From NCBI GenBank assembly GCA_016777125.1, contig JADHSC010000002.1:62001-126000 (forward strand): a stretch of 64,000 nucleotides of DNA, given 5' to 3'. Under the pieces are notes generated by a model. The model did no database searches and was not told where the DNA came from. It saw only the letters and a list, made by a program, of their open reading frames with translations. The position numbers were made by a program, and so were the translations under genes. The stretch comes from Candidatus Poseidoniaceae archaeon (GTDB taxonomy: Archaea > Thermoplasmatota > Poseidoniia > Poseidoniales > Poseidoniaceae). Every line of letters begins with the position of its first letter. Within the stretch, counting starts at the first letter, position 1. Of this stretch, positions 54,555-62,659 are shown in pieces.

Positions 54555-55370
54555 TTATCCTAAAATCGTCGTCCCTTTCCATGGCTGATTACGAACCAAA
54601 TTAAGAATACGCTCAGGATATTCACCATTGATCAAATGAACACTTATTCCGTTTTTGGCAACTAAATGGCCTCGTTGAATTTTCAAACCAATACCACCGG
54701 TAACATCGATATCGGTTTGGTGGAGTCCTTCATAGGACACATCCGGCGACCAGTGTTCAATCAAATCGTCATCCGTAGCGAGGTGTGGAGGGACTTTGAG
54801 CAGACCATCGACTCCGCCCATAGCAAAGACGAGGGATTCTACATCAGGTAATTCCATTGAAAGCCTTGCAACGAGATCATCGCCTGAGAGAATACCGAAT
54901 TTAATTTCACCATCAACATCGACAACGTCTCCAAATGTGACATGGACAGTTCCAACATCATCTGATTTGAAGCGAATAAGATCTCCATCAAATTGGGGCC
55001 CCAAATTCGATGCCCATTGATGGGGTGGATGAGATAAAGCATTGAGATCGACTCGTTGTAATTCTGAAAGAACAATGGCATTAAGCGTTAACATATCTTT
55101 TCGAACATCCTCAACTGCTTCTTGTTGTGATGAGCAAGTGTCATCGACGAGCTCAAAGTCTGGGAGATGACCTTCGTTTAATCTCCAGCGTTTTGCTTTT
55201 AGATGGCCAAACGAACCTGCTCCATGGACAATAATGACCTGAATACCTTCCTCAGTGATTTCTTTAATGGTCGAGCAAAGGTTTCTGATGATCTGTAGAT
55301 GAGCCACGGACTGTTCGTCTTTCTTGGTGATGAGAGCACCACCAAATTTGACCACAATTCGCCTCCCCAT
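54555..55370 (-). CDS. ipk: Isopentenyl phosphate kinase
   Basis: Amino-acid-kinase-fold enzyme of about 271 aa converting isopentenyl phosphate to IPP in the archaeal mevalonate route. It starts MGRRIVVKFGGALIT, has VIIVHGAGSFGHLKAKRW with the family His near 58, and FGILSGDDLVARLS and DVTGGIGLKIQRG. ATG 55394 is possible; ATG 55370 gives the family start. It heads an operon with the small membrane protein and the IDI-prenyl synthase fusion. Confidence 0.92.
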   Translation of the reverse strand: MGRRIVVKFGGALITKKDEQSVAHLQIIRNLCSTIKEITEEGIQVIIVHGAGSFGHLKAKRWRLNEGHLPDFELVDDTCSSQQEAVEDVRKDMLTLNAIVLSELQRVDLNALSHPPHQWASNLGPQFDGDLIRFKSDDVGTVHVTFGDVVDVDGEIKFGILSGDDLVARLSMELPDVESLVFAMGGVDGLLKVPPHLATDDDLIEHWSPDVSYEGLHQTDIDVTGGIGLKIQRGHLVAKNGISVHLINGEYPERILNLVRNQPWKGTTILG

Positions 55371-55449
55371 GAATATTGCAGGCATCAATACCACATGAGG
55401 ATGCCTACAAAAACACAGGATTCAATAGGCTGCTCTCGTTGAGTCGGCC

Positions 55450-55791
55450 ATGAGCGATGATGAGCCTAAACTCGATGCCTTCCTTCGACATCTACAAGCC
55501 GAAGTGGATACTGCATCTGAAATCGCAGACAATAAAGAGCGTGATGAACGTCTTTTCCAACTTGAAGTGGCTATACAAGAAGCGATTATATTCGCCAATA
55601 GGTATAGAGAATTACAAAGTCAAGGTGTTAACCCAATGATGCTTGTTGACCCGAAAATTCAGGCAGACCATCCTGCACCACCTGCAACGAAGAGTCAATC
55701 GATTCTACTTGGAGCACACGTGTGTGAGAGTTGTGGAAAGCTACTCGAAAGTGATCTTGACTTCTGCCCATCTTGTGGTGCAAAGAAGTAA
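55450..55791 (+). CDS. Small protein with C-terminal zinc ribbon
   Basis: Protein of 113 aa with a helical N-terminal half (residues 5-60) and a CESCGKLLESDLDFCPSCG zinc ribbon at the end. Such zinc-ribbon proteins are common in this group and often of unknown role. It abuts, tail to tail, the Tpt1 gene on the other strand. Confidence 0.6.
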   Translation: MSDDEPKLDAFLRHLQAEVDTASEIADNKERDERLFQLEVAIQEAIIFANRYRELQSQGVNPMMLVDPKIQADHPAPPATKSQSILLGAHVCESCGKLLESDLDFCPSCGAKK

Positions 55792-56481
55792 TCACTCTTC
55801 TTCTTCTTGTTCCCAGCGAGAAACTGTTTCAACGATCATTGGATCGTCTTCGCCTACTTTGTACAAGTATTCTGGAGGAACTTCATCAGTCAGATAGACT
55901 GTCGTTCCAGCACGGTAAATGGTGTGGCCATCGGCGACAGCACGAACTGTGTCAACTTCAATGATTGTAGGACGGCTGATTCTAACGTGCCCTGCTTCCA
56001 AAGCATTGACGATTGTTTTTGATAAGTGAATGTGGTTTCGGTTTCCTGATGTGATACCCAATTGTACAATCGCTTCTGCTTCAGTTGGTTCACAAGGCCA
56101 GTAAAGAGCCTCTGGAATATCATCGGTTGGCAGGTCAAGTTCAATTTCAATGGAATGACCATAGGTCGCTCGAATCATTTCACCTTCGACTTGGTAACGT
56201 CCTTTTTCATCAGCATTAGCGATGGCTTCGAAGTGCCATCCACGGAGCCAATGATAATGGCGGCGTTGTCCCGAAATTGAATCTGCTAGTTCACGAGTAC
56301 TTACCCATCCGTTGATGTCCATTTCAACATTGAACTTTTCTGGAGCGTGTCTCAAAACGAGAGCAAGCATACGACCGAGGCTTCCCGATTCTCGATCACT
56401 CATGATGAATTTTCCTTCTTCGTTACAGACAGGGCAGTTTGTACCACTAAAGTGTCCGTGCTTCTTACATTGGCGCAGCAT
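55792..56481 (-). CDS. kptA: RNA 2'-phosphotransferase Tpt1/KptA
   Basis: Enzyme of 229 aa that transfers a 2'-phosphate from spliced tRNA (or similar RNA) to NAD+. Catalytic regions: LGRMLALVLRHAPEKFNVEM near 35, RATYGHSIEIEL around 110, and NHIHLSKTI, with DTVRAVADGHTIYRAGT later. The N terminus carries a small zinc knuckle-like segment (CKKHGHFSGTNCPVC). In archaea without known 2'-phosphate tRNA splicing its substrate is uncertain. Confidence 0.9.
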   Translation of the reverse strand: MLRQCKKHGHFSGTNCPVCNEEGKFIMSDRESGSLGRMLALVLRHAPEKFNVEMDINGWVSTRELADSISGQRRHYHWLRGWHFEAIANADEKGRYQVEGEMIRATYGHSIEIELDLPTDDIPEALYWPCEPTEAEAIVQLGITSGNRNHIHLSKTIVNALEAGHVRISRPTIIEVDTVRAVADGHTIYRAGTTVYLTDEVPPEYLYKVGEDDPMIVETVSRWEQEEEE

Positions 56482-56565
56482 AGTTACAGCCTATCGCCTT
56501 TCATTCATGAACCCTGCGGGTGATTGAACCGACTCAATCAAATGCTAGTTTGAACTCGCAACGTC

Positions 56566-57735
56566 ATGGTCGATGTTGCAATGGTCGGTGCTGGTCAAAC
56601 AAAATTTGGCAACCATCCATTAGGCCTCAAAGGCATGTGGTCAGAGGCTATCGAGAAGGCTTTTTCCAGTGTTGATAACGATTGCTTGCCGAGTATGGTG
56701 GATGAGGCGTTCATCGGTAGTATTGCTTTTGGTGGATCACAATTAGGCAATACAGCAGCTCTCTTAACCGAACATTCTGGCATGGACGGTGTAAGTGTAC
56801 GACGGGTCGAAAATGCATGTGCATCGTCTGGTTTCGCCCTTCGAGATGCATGGATGACAATCAAAAGCGGACAGGCAGATATCGTCGTTGCCGGTGGAAT
56901 TGAAAAAATGAATGATTTATCAGCCGAAAGGAAGCGATACTGGCTTGGAGTTTCTGGCGACACGGAATGGGAACGTTTGGCAGGACTTACATTCCCTGGC
57001 ACTTATGCGTTAACTGCTCGACGTTACTTTCACGAGTTTGAATCAACACATGATGACCTTGTCCATGTATCTGTGAAGAACCACATGCATGGCTTTGACA
57101 ATGAAGTCGCTCATTTACGCAAAGATGTCTCGTTTGAGAAAGCAAGTTCTGGAGCGATGGTTGCCGATCCGCTCACTCTTTACGACTGTTGCCCAACATC
57201 AGACGGTGCTTCCGCAGTTATTCTCGTAGCAGACCATCTCGCTCATCAGTTTACTGATACGCCAATTTGGGTCAAAGGGTCTGGAGCAGGTTCAGATAAA
57301 TTAGCCCTGCATGACAGGCCGAGTTTAACACAACTACGAGCAACTCAATTGGCATCTCAAAAAGCATACTCAATCGCCAATATTCAGCCGAACCAAATCG
57401 ACTTGGCTGAAGTCCATGACTGTTTCACAATTGCAGAAGTTCTCGCCACAGAAGACCTTGGATTTGCAGGACGTGGGGAGGGAGGACGCTTTGCACGTGA
57501 TGGTCAAGGTCGGCGAAATGAAGGTGATGTTACAATTAATGCAAGTGGAGGACTGAAATCAAAAGGCCACCCACTTGGTGCAACAGGAACTGGACAAGCG
57601 GTCGAAGTCTTCAAACAATTACGACATCAAGTAGAATCACCACGACAAGTACGTGATGCTGAAGTTGGCTTGACACATAATGTAGGAGGCTCAGGAGCAA
57701 CCTGTGCCGTTCATATCTTTGGGAGGGAGAGATAA
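56566..57735 (+). CDS. Thiolase (acetoacetyl-CoA thiolase / SCP2-type)
   Basis: Archaeal thiolase-like protein, 389 aa. Catalytic Cys in RVENACASSGFAL, His in EVHDCFTIAE and the GHPLGATGTGQAVE loop. The C-terminal active-site loop reads NVGGSGATCAVHIFGR, as in the archaeal form that lacks the second Cys of biosynthetic thiolases. In archaea this enzyme works with HMG-CoA synthase and a DUF35 protein to begin the mevalonate route. The DUF35-like gene starts on the last base of its stop. Confidence 0.88.
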   Translation: MVDVAMVGAGQTKFGNHPLGLKGMWSEAIEKAFSSVDNDCLPSMVDEAFIGSIAFGGSQLGNTAALLTEHSGMDGVSVRRVENACASSGFALRDAWMTIKSGQADIVVAGGIEKMNDLSAERKRYWLGVSGDTEWERLAGLTFPGTYALTARRYFHEFESTHDDLVHVSVKNHMHGFDNEVAHLRKDVSFEKASSGAMVADPLTLYDCCPTSDGASAVILVADHLAHQFTDTPIWVKGSGAGSDKLALHDRPSLTQLRATQLASQKAYSIANIQPNQIDLAEVHDCFTIAEVLATEDLGFAGRGEGGRFARDGQGRRNEGDVTINASGGLKSKGHPLGATGTGQAVEVFKQLRHQVESPRQVRDAEVGLTHNVGGSGATCAVHIFGRER

Positions 57736-58535
57736 TGCCTATCTCAAAATCTTCTGTTGAGAACGTAATCTTTGCAACCAGTGCCTATGGTGATCGATGG
57801 GCAGGTCCTGATGGAGATCGACTCACAATCGCTTTGCAACTCCTACAGTCAGAGACTGCATCGACGATTCAAATCGATTCCTTTGTAGAATCACTTGAGT
57901 ATACGCCGAGTACTGCGGTCTCTTCAATTATCGAATCGACAACCGATTGGAAAGTAGACTCGGATGGACAATATCATTTGATTGCATCCAATTCATCATT
58001 CATTGTAGCCCTTACAAAAGATGAACATATTTCACAATGGCCAGACTTATCTCTTGGGAAAATGATTGATGAAGATCATAAAAATTCAATCCATGGGGCA
58101 TGGAAAAAAGAAGTCGCTGGCGTAAGTCAAGGTGCCTACGTATCCCAATCCCAGCATAGGCTTGCCATGCCATCACGCCTTGGTTTACATGCTCAAGAAG
58201 ACGCTTCTACCATCGTCTGGCCGCCTCGACAACTCAATGCAGAAGGAGAACGAATCGCTCCAGCATCAAACAAACTGGACAATCGTGCATCCATCCTAAC
58301 TTGGACAAGACTAAGTGCAGCGGGAGCCCCTTCCGAATTCTCATTGAGAGCTCCATTACTCGGTGGAGTATCCACGGTTCTTGTTGAATTTTCATCAGGG
58401 CCAAAAGGAGTATTCATGCTTGCAGATGATGAAGATGGACAGGCATCGATAGGCCAAGAAGTCTCATTTGAGGTACGACGCTTGTATGGTCAAGATGAAC
58501 TGATCCACTACGGACTCAAAGCACTTCTGATTTAA
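57735..58535 (+). CDS. DUF35-like OB-fold protein, partner of thiolase, with extra N-terminal region
   Basis: Protein of 266 aa. The last 120 residues match the DUF35 layout: IVWPPRQLNAEGERI in the place of the zinc ribbon, then ILTWTRLSAAGAPSEFSL and STVLVEFSSGPKGVFML with the ending VRRLYGQDELIHYGLK. The ribbon Cys residues are absent, so the zinc is probably lost. Typical DUF35 is about 130 aa; here some 130 N-terminal residues (FATSAYGDRWAGPDGDRL) are unassigned and may be a worn thiolase-fold remnant, though that is uncertain. It overlaps the thiolase stop by one base, suggesting a complex. HMG-CoA synthase is not next to it. Confidence 0.6.
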   Translation: MPISKSSVENVIFATSAYGDRWAGPDGDRLTIALQLLQSETASTIQIDSFVESLEYTPSTAVSSIIESTTDWKVDSDGQYHLIASNSSFIVALTKDEHISQWPDLSLGKMIDEDHKNSIHGAWKKEVAGVSQGAYVSQSQHRLAMPSRLGLHAQEDASTIVWPPRQLNAEGERIAPASNKLDNRASILTWTRLSAAGAPSEFSLRAPLLGGVSTVLVEFSSGPKGVFMLADDEDGQASIGQEVSFEVRRLYGQDELIHYGLKALLI

Positions 58536-58587
58536 TTTCTAACCTCTCGATAGAAGCCTTCATAGAAAGATTCGCTAGTGGCGATGC

Positions 58588-59604
58588 ATGGCTGGCTTTG
58601 GTGGCATCCGTAAAGGTCGAAATGAAGCGATTGAGAACATCTCTGTACAAGACGAAGGTGATTGTGCACGTTGTGGTGGGGAAAGCCAACCATCTACAAT
58701 GGATGGATACCTCACCTGTAGTCGTTGTTCTTACGAATGGAAAGATCCAAACTATGTTTCTAAAAAGACAAGAGGACCACCACCAAATCATCGTAGAGAT
58801 AACGAATTGATTCAAGAATTCAAGAATGAAATGGAACGAGGAGACCTCAAAGGCATTCTCGGAGTCGATTCCAACCTCTCAGAAGCACAAGAAAAGTCTC
58901 TGCAACGATTGGAAGATAAGTGGATGACTGGAATGCAAGGGCACTACAACGCTGCTTCTGAAGATAGAAAACCACTTATGATCAGTTTTGATGATGATGA
59001 CAACATTGTTTCCACTGAAGTGGCAGCATTAACCATCGTATCAAACGGATTTGATGGCGGTGAAGAAATACGACTCGAATATCCAGGTAGAGGAACTGAA
59101 TTTTATGCATACAACGAGAAAAGTTCTACAGGTTGGAGGCGAGGAGATTCCAGCGAATCGACAGCTCGCTCGATTTGTAACGTTATTAATCGCTCATCTG
59201 AACTTGTTTATGCAAACTTGAATGGAAATCGAATCTCCTTTGAATTACGTGGTGATGACTTGAAACCAGAATCCTTAGTCTTGTTTGTCGATGACCCTGG
59301 TGGCCAAGATATCGTGGCTGAGAAGGGTGGAGTCATCCTCGATTTCAGAGACGTGACTGTATGGGATGATTATCGCAACGTTGTCGCTCTTGTTTTGGAA
59401 GATGGAATCATCTCGCCAAGTGAAGATCAGATGCTTTGGGTTATGCGCCAACAACTTGGAATCGAAGAAGAACAACATGTTGCTCTTGTTTTGGAAATGT
59501 TTGGAGATAACGCATTGAAAGAATGTCCCAATTGCAATAACATGGGACAACTGTACCCTGAGTACTCAGCATGGTACTGCCAGGCTTGCGAAAGTTGGCT
59601 TTGA
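58588..59604 (+). CDS. Protein with zinc ribbons at both ends, unknown function
   Basis: Protein of 338 aa. Residues 26-50 hold CARCGGESQPSTMDGYLTC and SRCSYEW; the last 25 hold CPNCNNMGQLY and WYCQACESWL. Between them is a basic linker (KKTRGPPPNHRRDNE), a helical segment, then a beta-rich region ending in a helical acid-rich part (SPSEDQMLWVMRQQLGIEEE). The latter resembles the tellurite-resistance TerB-like helices by eye, weakly. It precedes the MamK-like actin gene by 108 bp. No function is assigned. Confidence 0.55.
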   Translation: MAGFGGIRKGRNEAIENISVQDEGDCARCGGESQPSTMDGYLTCSRCSYEWKDPNYVSKKTRGPPPNHRRDNELIQEFKNEMERGDLKGILGVDSNLSEAQEKSLQRLEDKWMTGMQGHYNAASEDRKPLMISFDDDDNIVSTEVAALTIVSNGFDGGEEIRLEYPGRGTEFYAYNEKSSTGWRRGDSSESTARSICNVINRSSELVYANLNGNRISFELRGDDLKPESLVLFVDDPGGQDIVAEKGGVILDFRDVTVWDDYRNVVALVLEDGIISPSEDQMLWVMRQQLGIEEEQHVALVLEMFGDNALKECPNCNNMGQLYPEYSAWYCQACESWL

Positions 59605-59616
59605 CCATCATTCTAT

Positions 59617-59640
59617 AGAAAATAGAGTCGACCTATTTCT
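59617..59640 (+). terminator. A/T-rich hairpin, possible terminator
   Basis: AGAAAATAG and CTATTTCT pair with one bulged A around a GTCGAC-containing loop, 12 bp after the stop of the zinc-ribbon gene. The T-rich 3' arm could end transcription before the MamK-like gene. This is structural inference only. Confidence 0.35.
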
Positions 59641-59712
59641 GCTCCATTTTAAGGGAGTTGAGAGAGGGATGCTTCATAAAGTGGGCGGATGTCCGTAAAA
59701 TAGGCGAACGCT

Positions 59713-60738
59713 ATGGCTGAAGACGTATTGTATATTGGAATTGACTTGGGGACTTTCCGCTCCGTAATGGTTTCATCAGGAAATCACGAAGAAGAAGAAC
59801 TCACTGTAATTGGAACACCAAAAGATCCAATTGCTCGAAACTTTTTGAAGAGAGATGTTCTCTTTGGAGAAGAAGCACTCAAGAACAGATTGGCTCTCAA
59901 TCTATTCAGACCTCTTGAACTTGGTGTCATCAAAGATACAAAAGAAGATAGAGAATTCATTGCTCACTTCATTACCCACCTTATTGGGCTATCCGATCCT
60001 GAAGACCACGACCGTGTTGTCGCAGTTATTGGAGCACCAGCTGAAGCAAGCCACGTTGACAAGACCGCAATCTTCGATGCTGCTGCAGGATCAGTTAACG
60101 CTGCTATGATTATTTCAGAGCCGTTCGCTGTTGCATATGCTCTTGACATGATTGAGCACACACTCGTTATCGACATCGGAGCAGGAACAACTGACCTTTG
60201 CCGTGTTTACGGAACTATTCCAGGACCTGGTGACCAAATGCACACTGGATATGCTGGAGACTACGTTGACGCTCAAATCATCAAGGAAGTTCAATCCAAG
60301 TACAATGGGGCTCAAATCACCAAGGATATGGCTCGCCGATGGAAGGAACAATACTCCTTTGTTTCCACATCCACTCCTGATGGCCCGATTATGGTAGATT
60401 TCTCTATTGAAGGAAAGGCAATGAATCTGGACATCACTGATTGCATGCAACGTGCTTGTGAATCAATCGTTGAACCAATCGTTGAGAACGTCAAGAAACT
60501 TATCGCTACCTCCAACCCGGAATACCACAACGAGTTCCGCCGAAATATGGTTCTCGCTGGTGGCGGATCAGGAATTCGTGGACTCGGTGCTCTCATCGAA
60601 CGCCGACTCTCCGACATGGGCGATGTCAACGTACACGTTGTCGATGACCCAGTCAGACTCGGTGCAATGGGTGGCCTCAGACTCGCTATGGAAGTTCCAG
60701 AAGAGATGTGGAAGAACCTCACACTGGCTTCAACATGA
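59713..60738 (+). CDS. Actin-family filament protein, MamK-like
   Basis: Actin/Hsp70-fold ATPase of 341 aa. Phosphate-1 motif YIGIDLGTFRSVMVSS at the N terminus, catalytic Glu in IISEPFAVAYALD near 136, phosphate-2 LVIDIGAGTTDLCRVYG near 150 and adenosine motif VLAGGGSGIRGLGALIE near 280. The string GTIPGPGDQ, the KEQYSFV segment, VIGAPAEAS and the ending GGLRLAMEVPEEMWKN match, in order, the magnetosome filament protein MamK as I recall it, rather than MreB (IDIGGGTT, MGGDKFD) or crenactin. The length is near MamK's 347. Membrane-linked partner gene follows 11 bp downstream. Function likely organises a cellular structure; no other magnetosome gene is here. Confidence 0.85.
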   Translation: MAEDVLYIGIDLGTFRSVMVSSGNHEEEELTVIGTPKDPIARNFLKRDVLFGEEALKNRLALNLFRPLELGVIKDTKEDREFIAHFITHLIGLSDPEDHDRVVAVIGAPAEASHVDKTAIFDAAAGSVNAAMIISEPFAVAYALDMIEHTLVIDIGAGTTDLCRVYGTIPGPGDQMHTGYAGDYVDAQIIKEVQSKYNGAQITKDMARRWKEQYSFVSTSTPDGPIMVDFSIEGKAMNLDITDCMQRACESIVEPIVENVKKLIATSNPEYHNEFRRNMVLAGGGSGIRGLGALIERRLSDMGDVNVHVVDDPVRLGAMGGLRLAMEVPEEMWKNLTLAST

Positions 60739-60749
60739 TTGTGGTCTAG

Positions 60750-61424
60750 ATGAACAAACCTTTGACAATCACTGGACTAAGTATTGCATTGGTTTTTGCG
60801 ATAGTTATGGTTATTGGCTTTGTTGGTGTCATGAGTTATTCTCCTAATTCGGATAACATAATTCACGATACTCGGGAGGATGGAACCACATTTGTTAATG
60901 GTGATTATTCGCTTCCAGATGTTTTCGCAGTTGGCGATGTTGATTGTTCAACATTTGAAATCAAGGTGATCTCTCAAGATGCTGAAGGAGATGTATTTCA
61001 GGAAGATGTGTTTTACAGAGACTGTGATGCTGAATTCGGAGATTCTGATTATACATATTTGGGCGACATCGACACTGATGGAGGCAACTACATTTTGGAA
61101 ATTGAAGGAGATATCGTCATCATTGATTCTGGTGATTTGATCATTCCAGGGTTAGCCATGTCAGGCGGTGCGGGTTGCTGTTGCCTTGGCTCCATCTTGG
61201 GAATTATTGGGTTGATTATTGGAAAACCAAAACCACAAGTTCTGATGGTTCAACCAGATGGATCAGTAGTTGCAGTACAAGGACAAGTTGTCCAACAATC
61301 AATGGATGGTCAGATTATTACTCAACCGCAACAAATTGCAACTCAACCCCAGCAATATATCCCTGAACCGCAAGAGACAGTTGTTGAAGAGTATAGTTTC
61401 GAACAAAAGAACGAGTGGCAGTAG
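60750..61424 (+). CDS. Two-helix membrane protein with Gln-rich tail, possible partner of the actin-like protein
   Basis: Protein of 224 aa. Helix at 7-28, an outer acidic beta-rich domain (SDNIIHDTREDGTTFVNG; FQEDVFYRDCDAEFGD) and a second helix near 130-152 preceded by GCCCLG. The remaining 70 residues are cytoplasmic, rich in Gln, Pro and Val (QPQQIATQPQQYIPEPQE). It begins 11 bp after the MamK-like stop with GTGGT upstream and is probably co-transcribed. Whether it anchors the filament is a guess from position. Confidence 0.6.
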   Translation: MNKPLTITGLSIALVFAIVMVIGFVGVMSYSPNSDNIIHDTREDGTTFVNGDYSLPDVFAVGDVDCSTFEIKVISQDAEGDVFQEDVFYRDCDAEFGDSDYTYLGDIDTDGGNYILEIEGDIVIIDSGDLIIPGLAMSGGAGCCCLGSILGIIGLIIGKPKPQVLMVQPDGSVVAVQGQVVQQSMDGQIITQPQQIATQPQQYIPEPQETVVEEYSFEQKNEWQ

Positions 61425-61430
61425 ATTCCT

Positions 61431-62150
61431 ATGTGGACTAAAGAGACCAAAGTGGTCATATTGACAGGTGCTGGTATCAGTGCAGAATCAGGTATTCGAA
61501 CCTTCAGAGCATCAGATGGATTATGGGAAGACCATAGAATCGAAGATGTAGCTACACCAATGGGTTGGGAAAGAAATCCTCAACTTGTGTGGGATTTTTA
61601 TCAAGCAAGACGGAATCAGTTGTTTGAAGTTGAACCTAATCCGGGTCATCTAGCTCTTACAACACTTGAAGAATATCTCGATGAGATGCTTTTGGTTACT
61701 CAAAATGTAGACAACCTTCATGAACGTGCTGGTTCCAAAAACCTCATTCACATCCATGGTGAACTTGAAAAATTACGCTGTGAAGAATGTGATTATGTTG
61801 GAATCATGATGGATGACCACGACCTCACATCATCATTCGTATCTTGCCCAGAATGCTCGAATGCAGTCATGCGCCCTCATATTGTTTGGTTTCATGAAAT
61901 GCCTATGCGAATGTCAGAAATTGAAAGAGCGTTGAATCAATGTGATGTATTCATCGCCATCGGAACAAGTGGTCACGTGTACCCTGCTTCTGGTTTTCTT
62001 GCATCTGCAAAACAGCAGGGCTCATATTGTATAGGCATCAACCTTGATGCACCATTAAATTACGATCTCTTTGATGAATTCCACCAAGGTAAAGCGGGTG
62101 AAATTCTGCCTGAACTTGTTCATCAATGGATTAATACCGAGCAAGCATAG
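61431..62150 (+). CDS. cobB: NAD-dependent protein deacylase (sirtuin, class III)
   Basis: Sir2 enzyme of 239 aa. NAD site GAGISAESGIRTFRASDG, VTQNVDNLHERAGS and catalytic His in IHGELEKLRC. Zinc site CEEC...CPEC. The substrate loop carries WDFYQARRN, with the Tyr and Arg (Y-x-x-R) found in SIRT5/CobB-like sirtuins that prefer succinyl or malonyl lysine. C-terminal IGTSGHVYPASGF is conserved. It starts six bases after the membrane protein gene, possibly same transcript. Confidence 0.92.
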   Translation: MWTKETKVVILTGAGISAESGIRTFRASDGLWEDHRIEDVATPMGWERNPQLVWDFYQARRNQLFEVEPNPGHLALTTLEEYLDEMLLVTQNVDNLHERAGSKNLIHIHGELEKLRCEECDYVGIMMDDHDLTSSFVSCPECSNAVMRPHIVWFHEMPMRMSEIERALNQCDVFIAIGTSGHVYPASGFLASAKQQGSYCIGINLDAPLNYDLFDEFHQGKAGEILPELVHQWINTEQA

Positions 62151-62152
62151 GG

Positions 62153-62374
62153 ATGAATATTATGTCAGAAACACTAGTTACAGGAGTCATCATATTTTTG
62201 ATAATTGCAGCCCGAGGTTTTCAATTTTGGAAACGATATGGTCATGATATCGATGAATTCAAGAGGTTGTCTCAACGATGGAAGCAAGCCACAAAACCAA
62301 TAAAGAAGTCTTTGGAGGTAAACCTCTTCATGTTCGATCAATTATCAATAGCAAGGAAGAAACCTGGACATTGA
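62153..62374 (+). CDS. Small membrane-anchored protein, possible 5' part of a frameshifted gene
   Basis: Frame of 73 aa beginning MNIMSETLVTGVIIFLIIAA with one helix and then a basic helical region. It overlaps the next frame by 97 bp, and the last 25 residues look unlike the first part. The likely reading is that this helix and linker belong together with the following ORF and a frameshift or sequence error separates them near 62290-62330. Starts two bases after the sirtuin stop. Confidence 0.4.
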   Translation: MNIMSETLVTGVIIFLIIAARGFQFWKRYGHDIDEFKRLSQRWKQATKPIKKSLEVNLFMFDQLSIARKKPGH

Positions 62375-62658
62375 AGTCTTCAAATGATGTTATGAGGATA
62401 TTAGAATCCCAATATCCTTGTAAAGGCATAATTTATTTTGAAGATTCAAATGAGGAAGGGATTCATTTAGTGTACACAACCATTGAAGAAAATAATAATG
62501 CGATTATGAACATCAGTGCAAAGAATGGGACTGCAATAATCGAAGAAGGTGAATTTAACATGGATCATGAATCACCAACTGGTGTGTTTAATATCATAAA
62601 TACGCTCCTTAGAGAAAGGACGAAGAAAGAAGAACTTGATGATTTGTTTAAAAATTGA
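62278..62658 (+). CDS. Small soluble protein, possible 3' part of a frameshifted gene
   Basis: Frame of 126 aa, in a different phase from the preceding ORF. Mixed alpha/beta pattern with LKSSNDVMRILESQYPCKG and GIIYFEDSNEEGIHLVYTT; the C terminus is helical and charged. Its ATG has no ribosome site, which fits a downstream part of one gene. No family recognised. Confidence 0.45.
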   Translation: MEASHKTNKEVFGGKPLHVRSIINSKEETWTLKSSNDVMRILESQYPCKGIIYFEDSNEEGIHLVYTTIEENNNAIMNISAKNGTAIIEEGEFNMDHESPTGVFNIINTLLRERTKKEELDDLFKN

Positions 62659-62659
62659 C

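Noticed and set aside
59713-61424. A magnetosome island
   Set aside because: Only the MamK-like gene resembles magnetosome proteins; no mamB, mamM, mamQ or other mam homologue occurs in the window.
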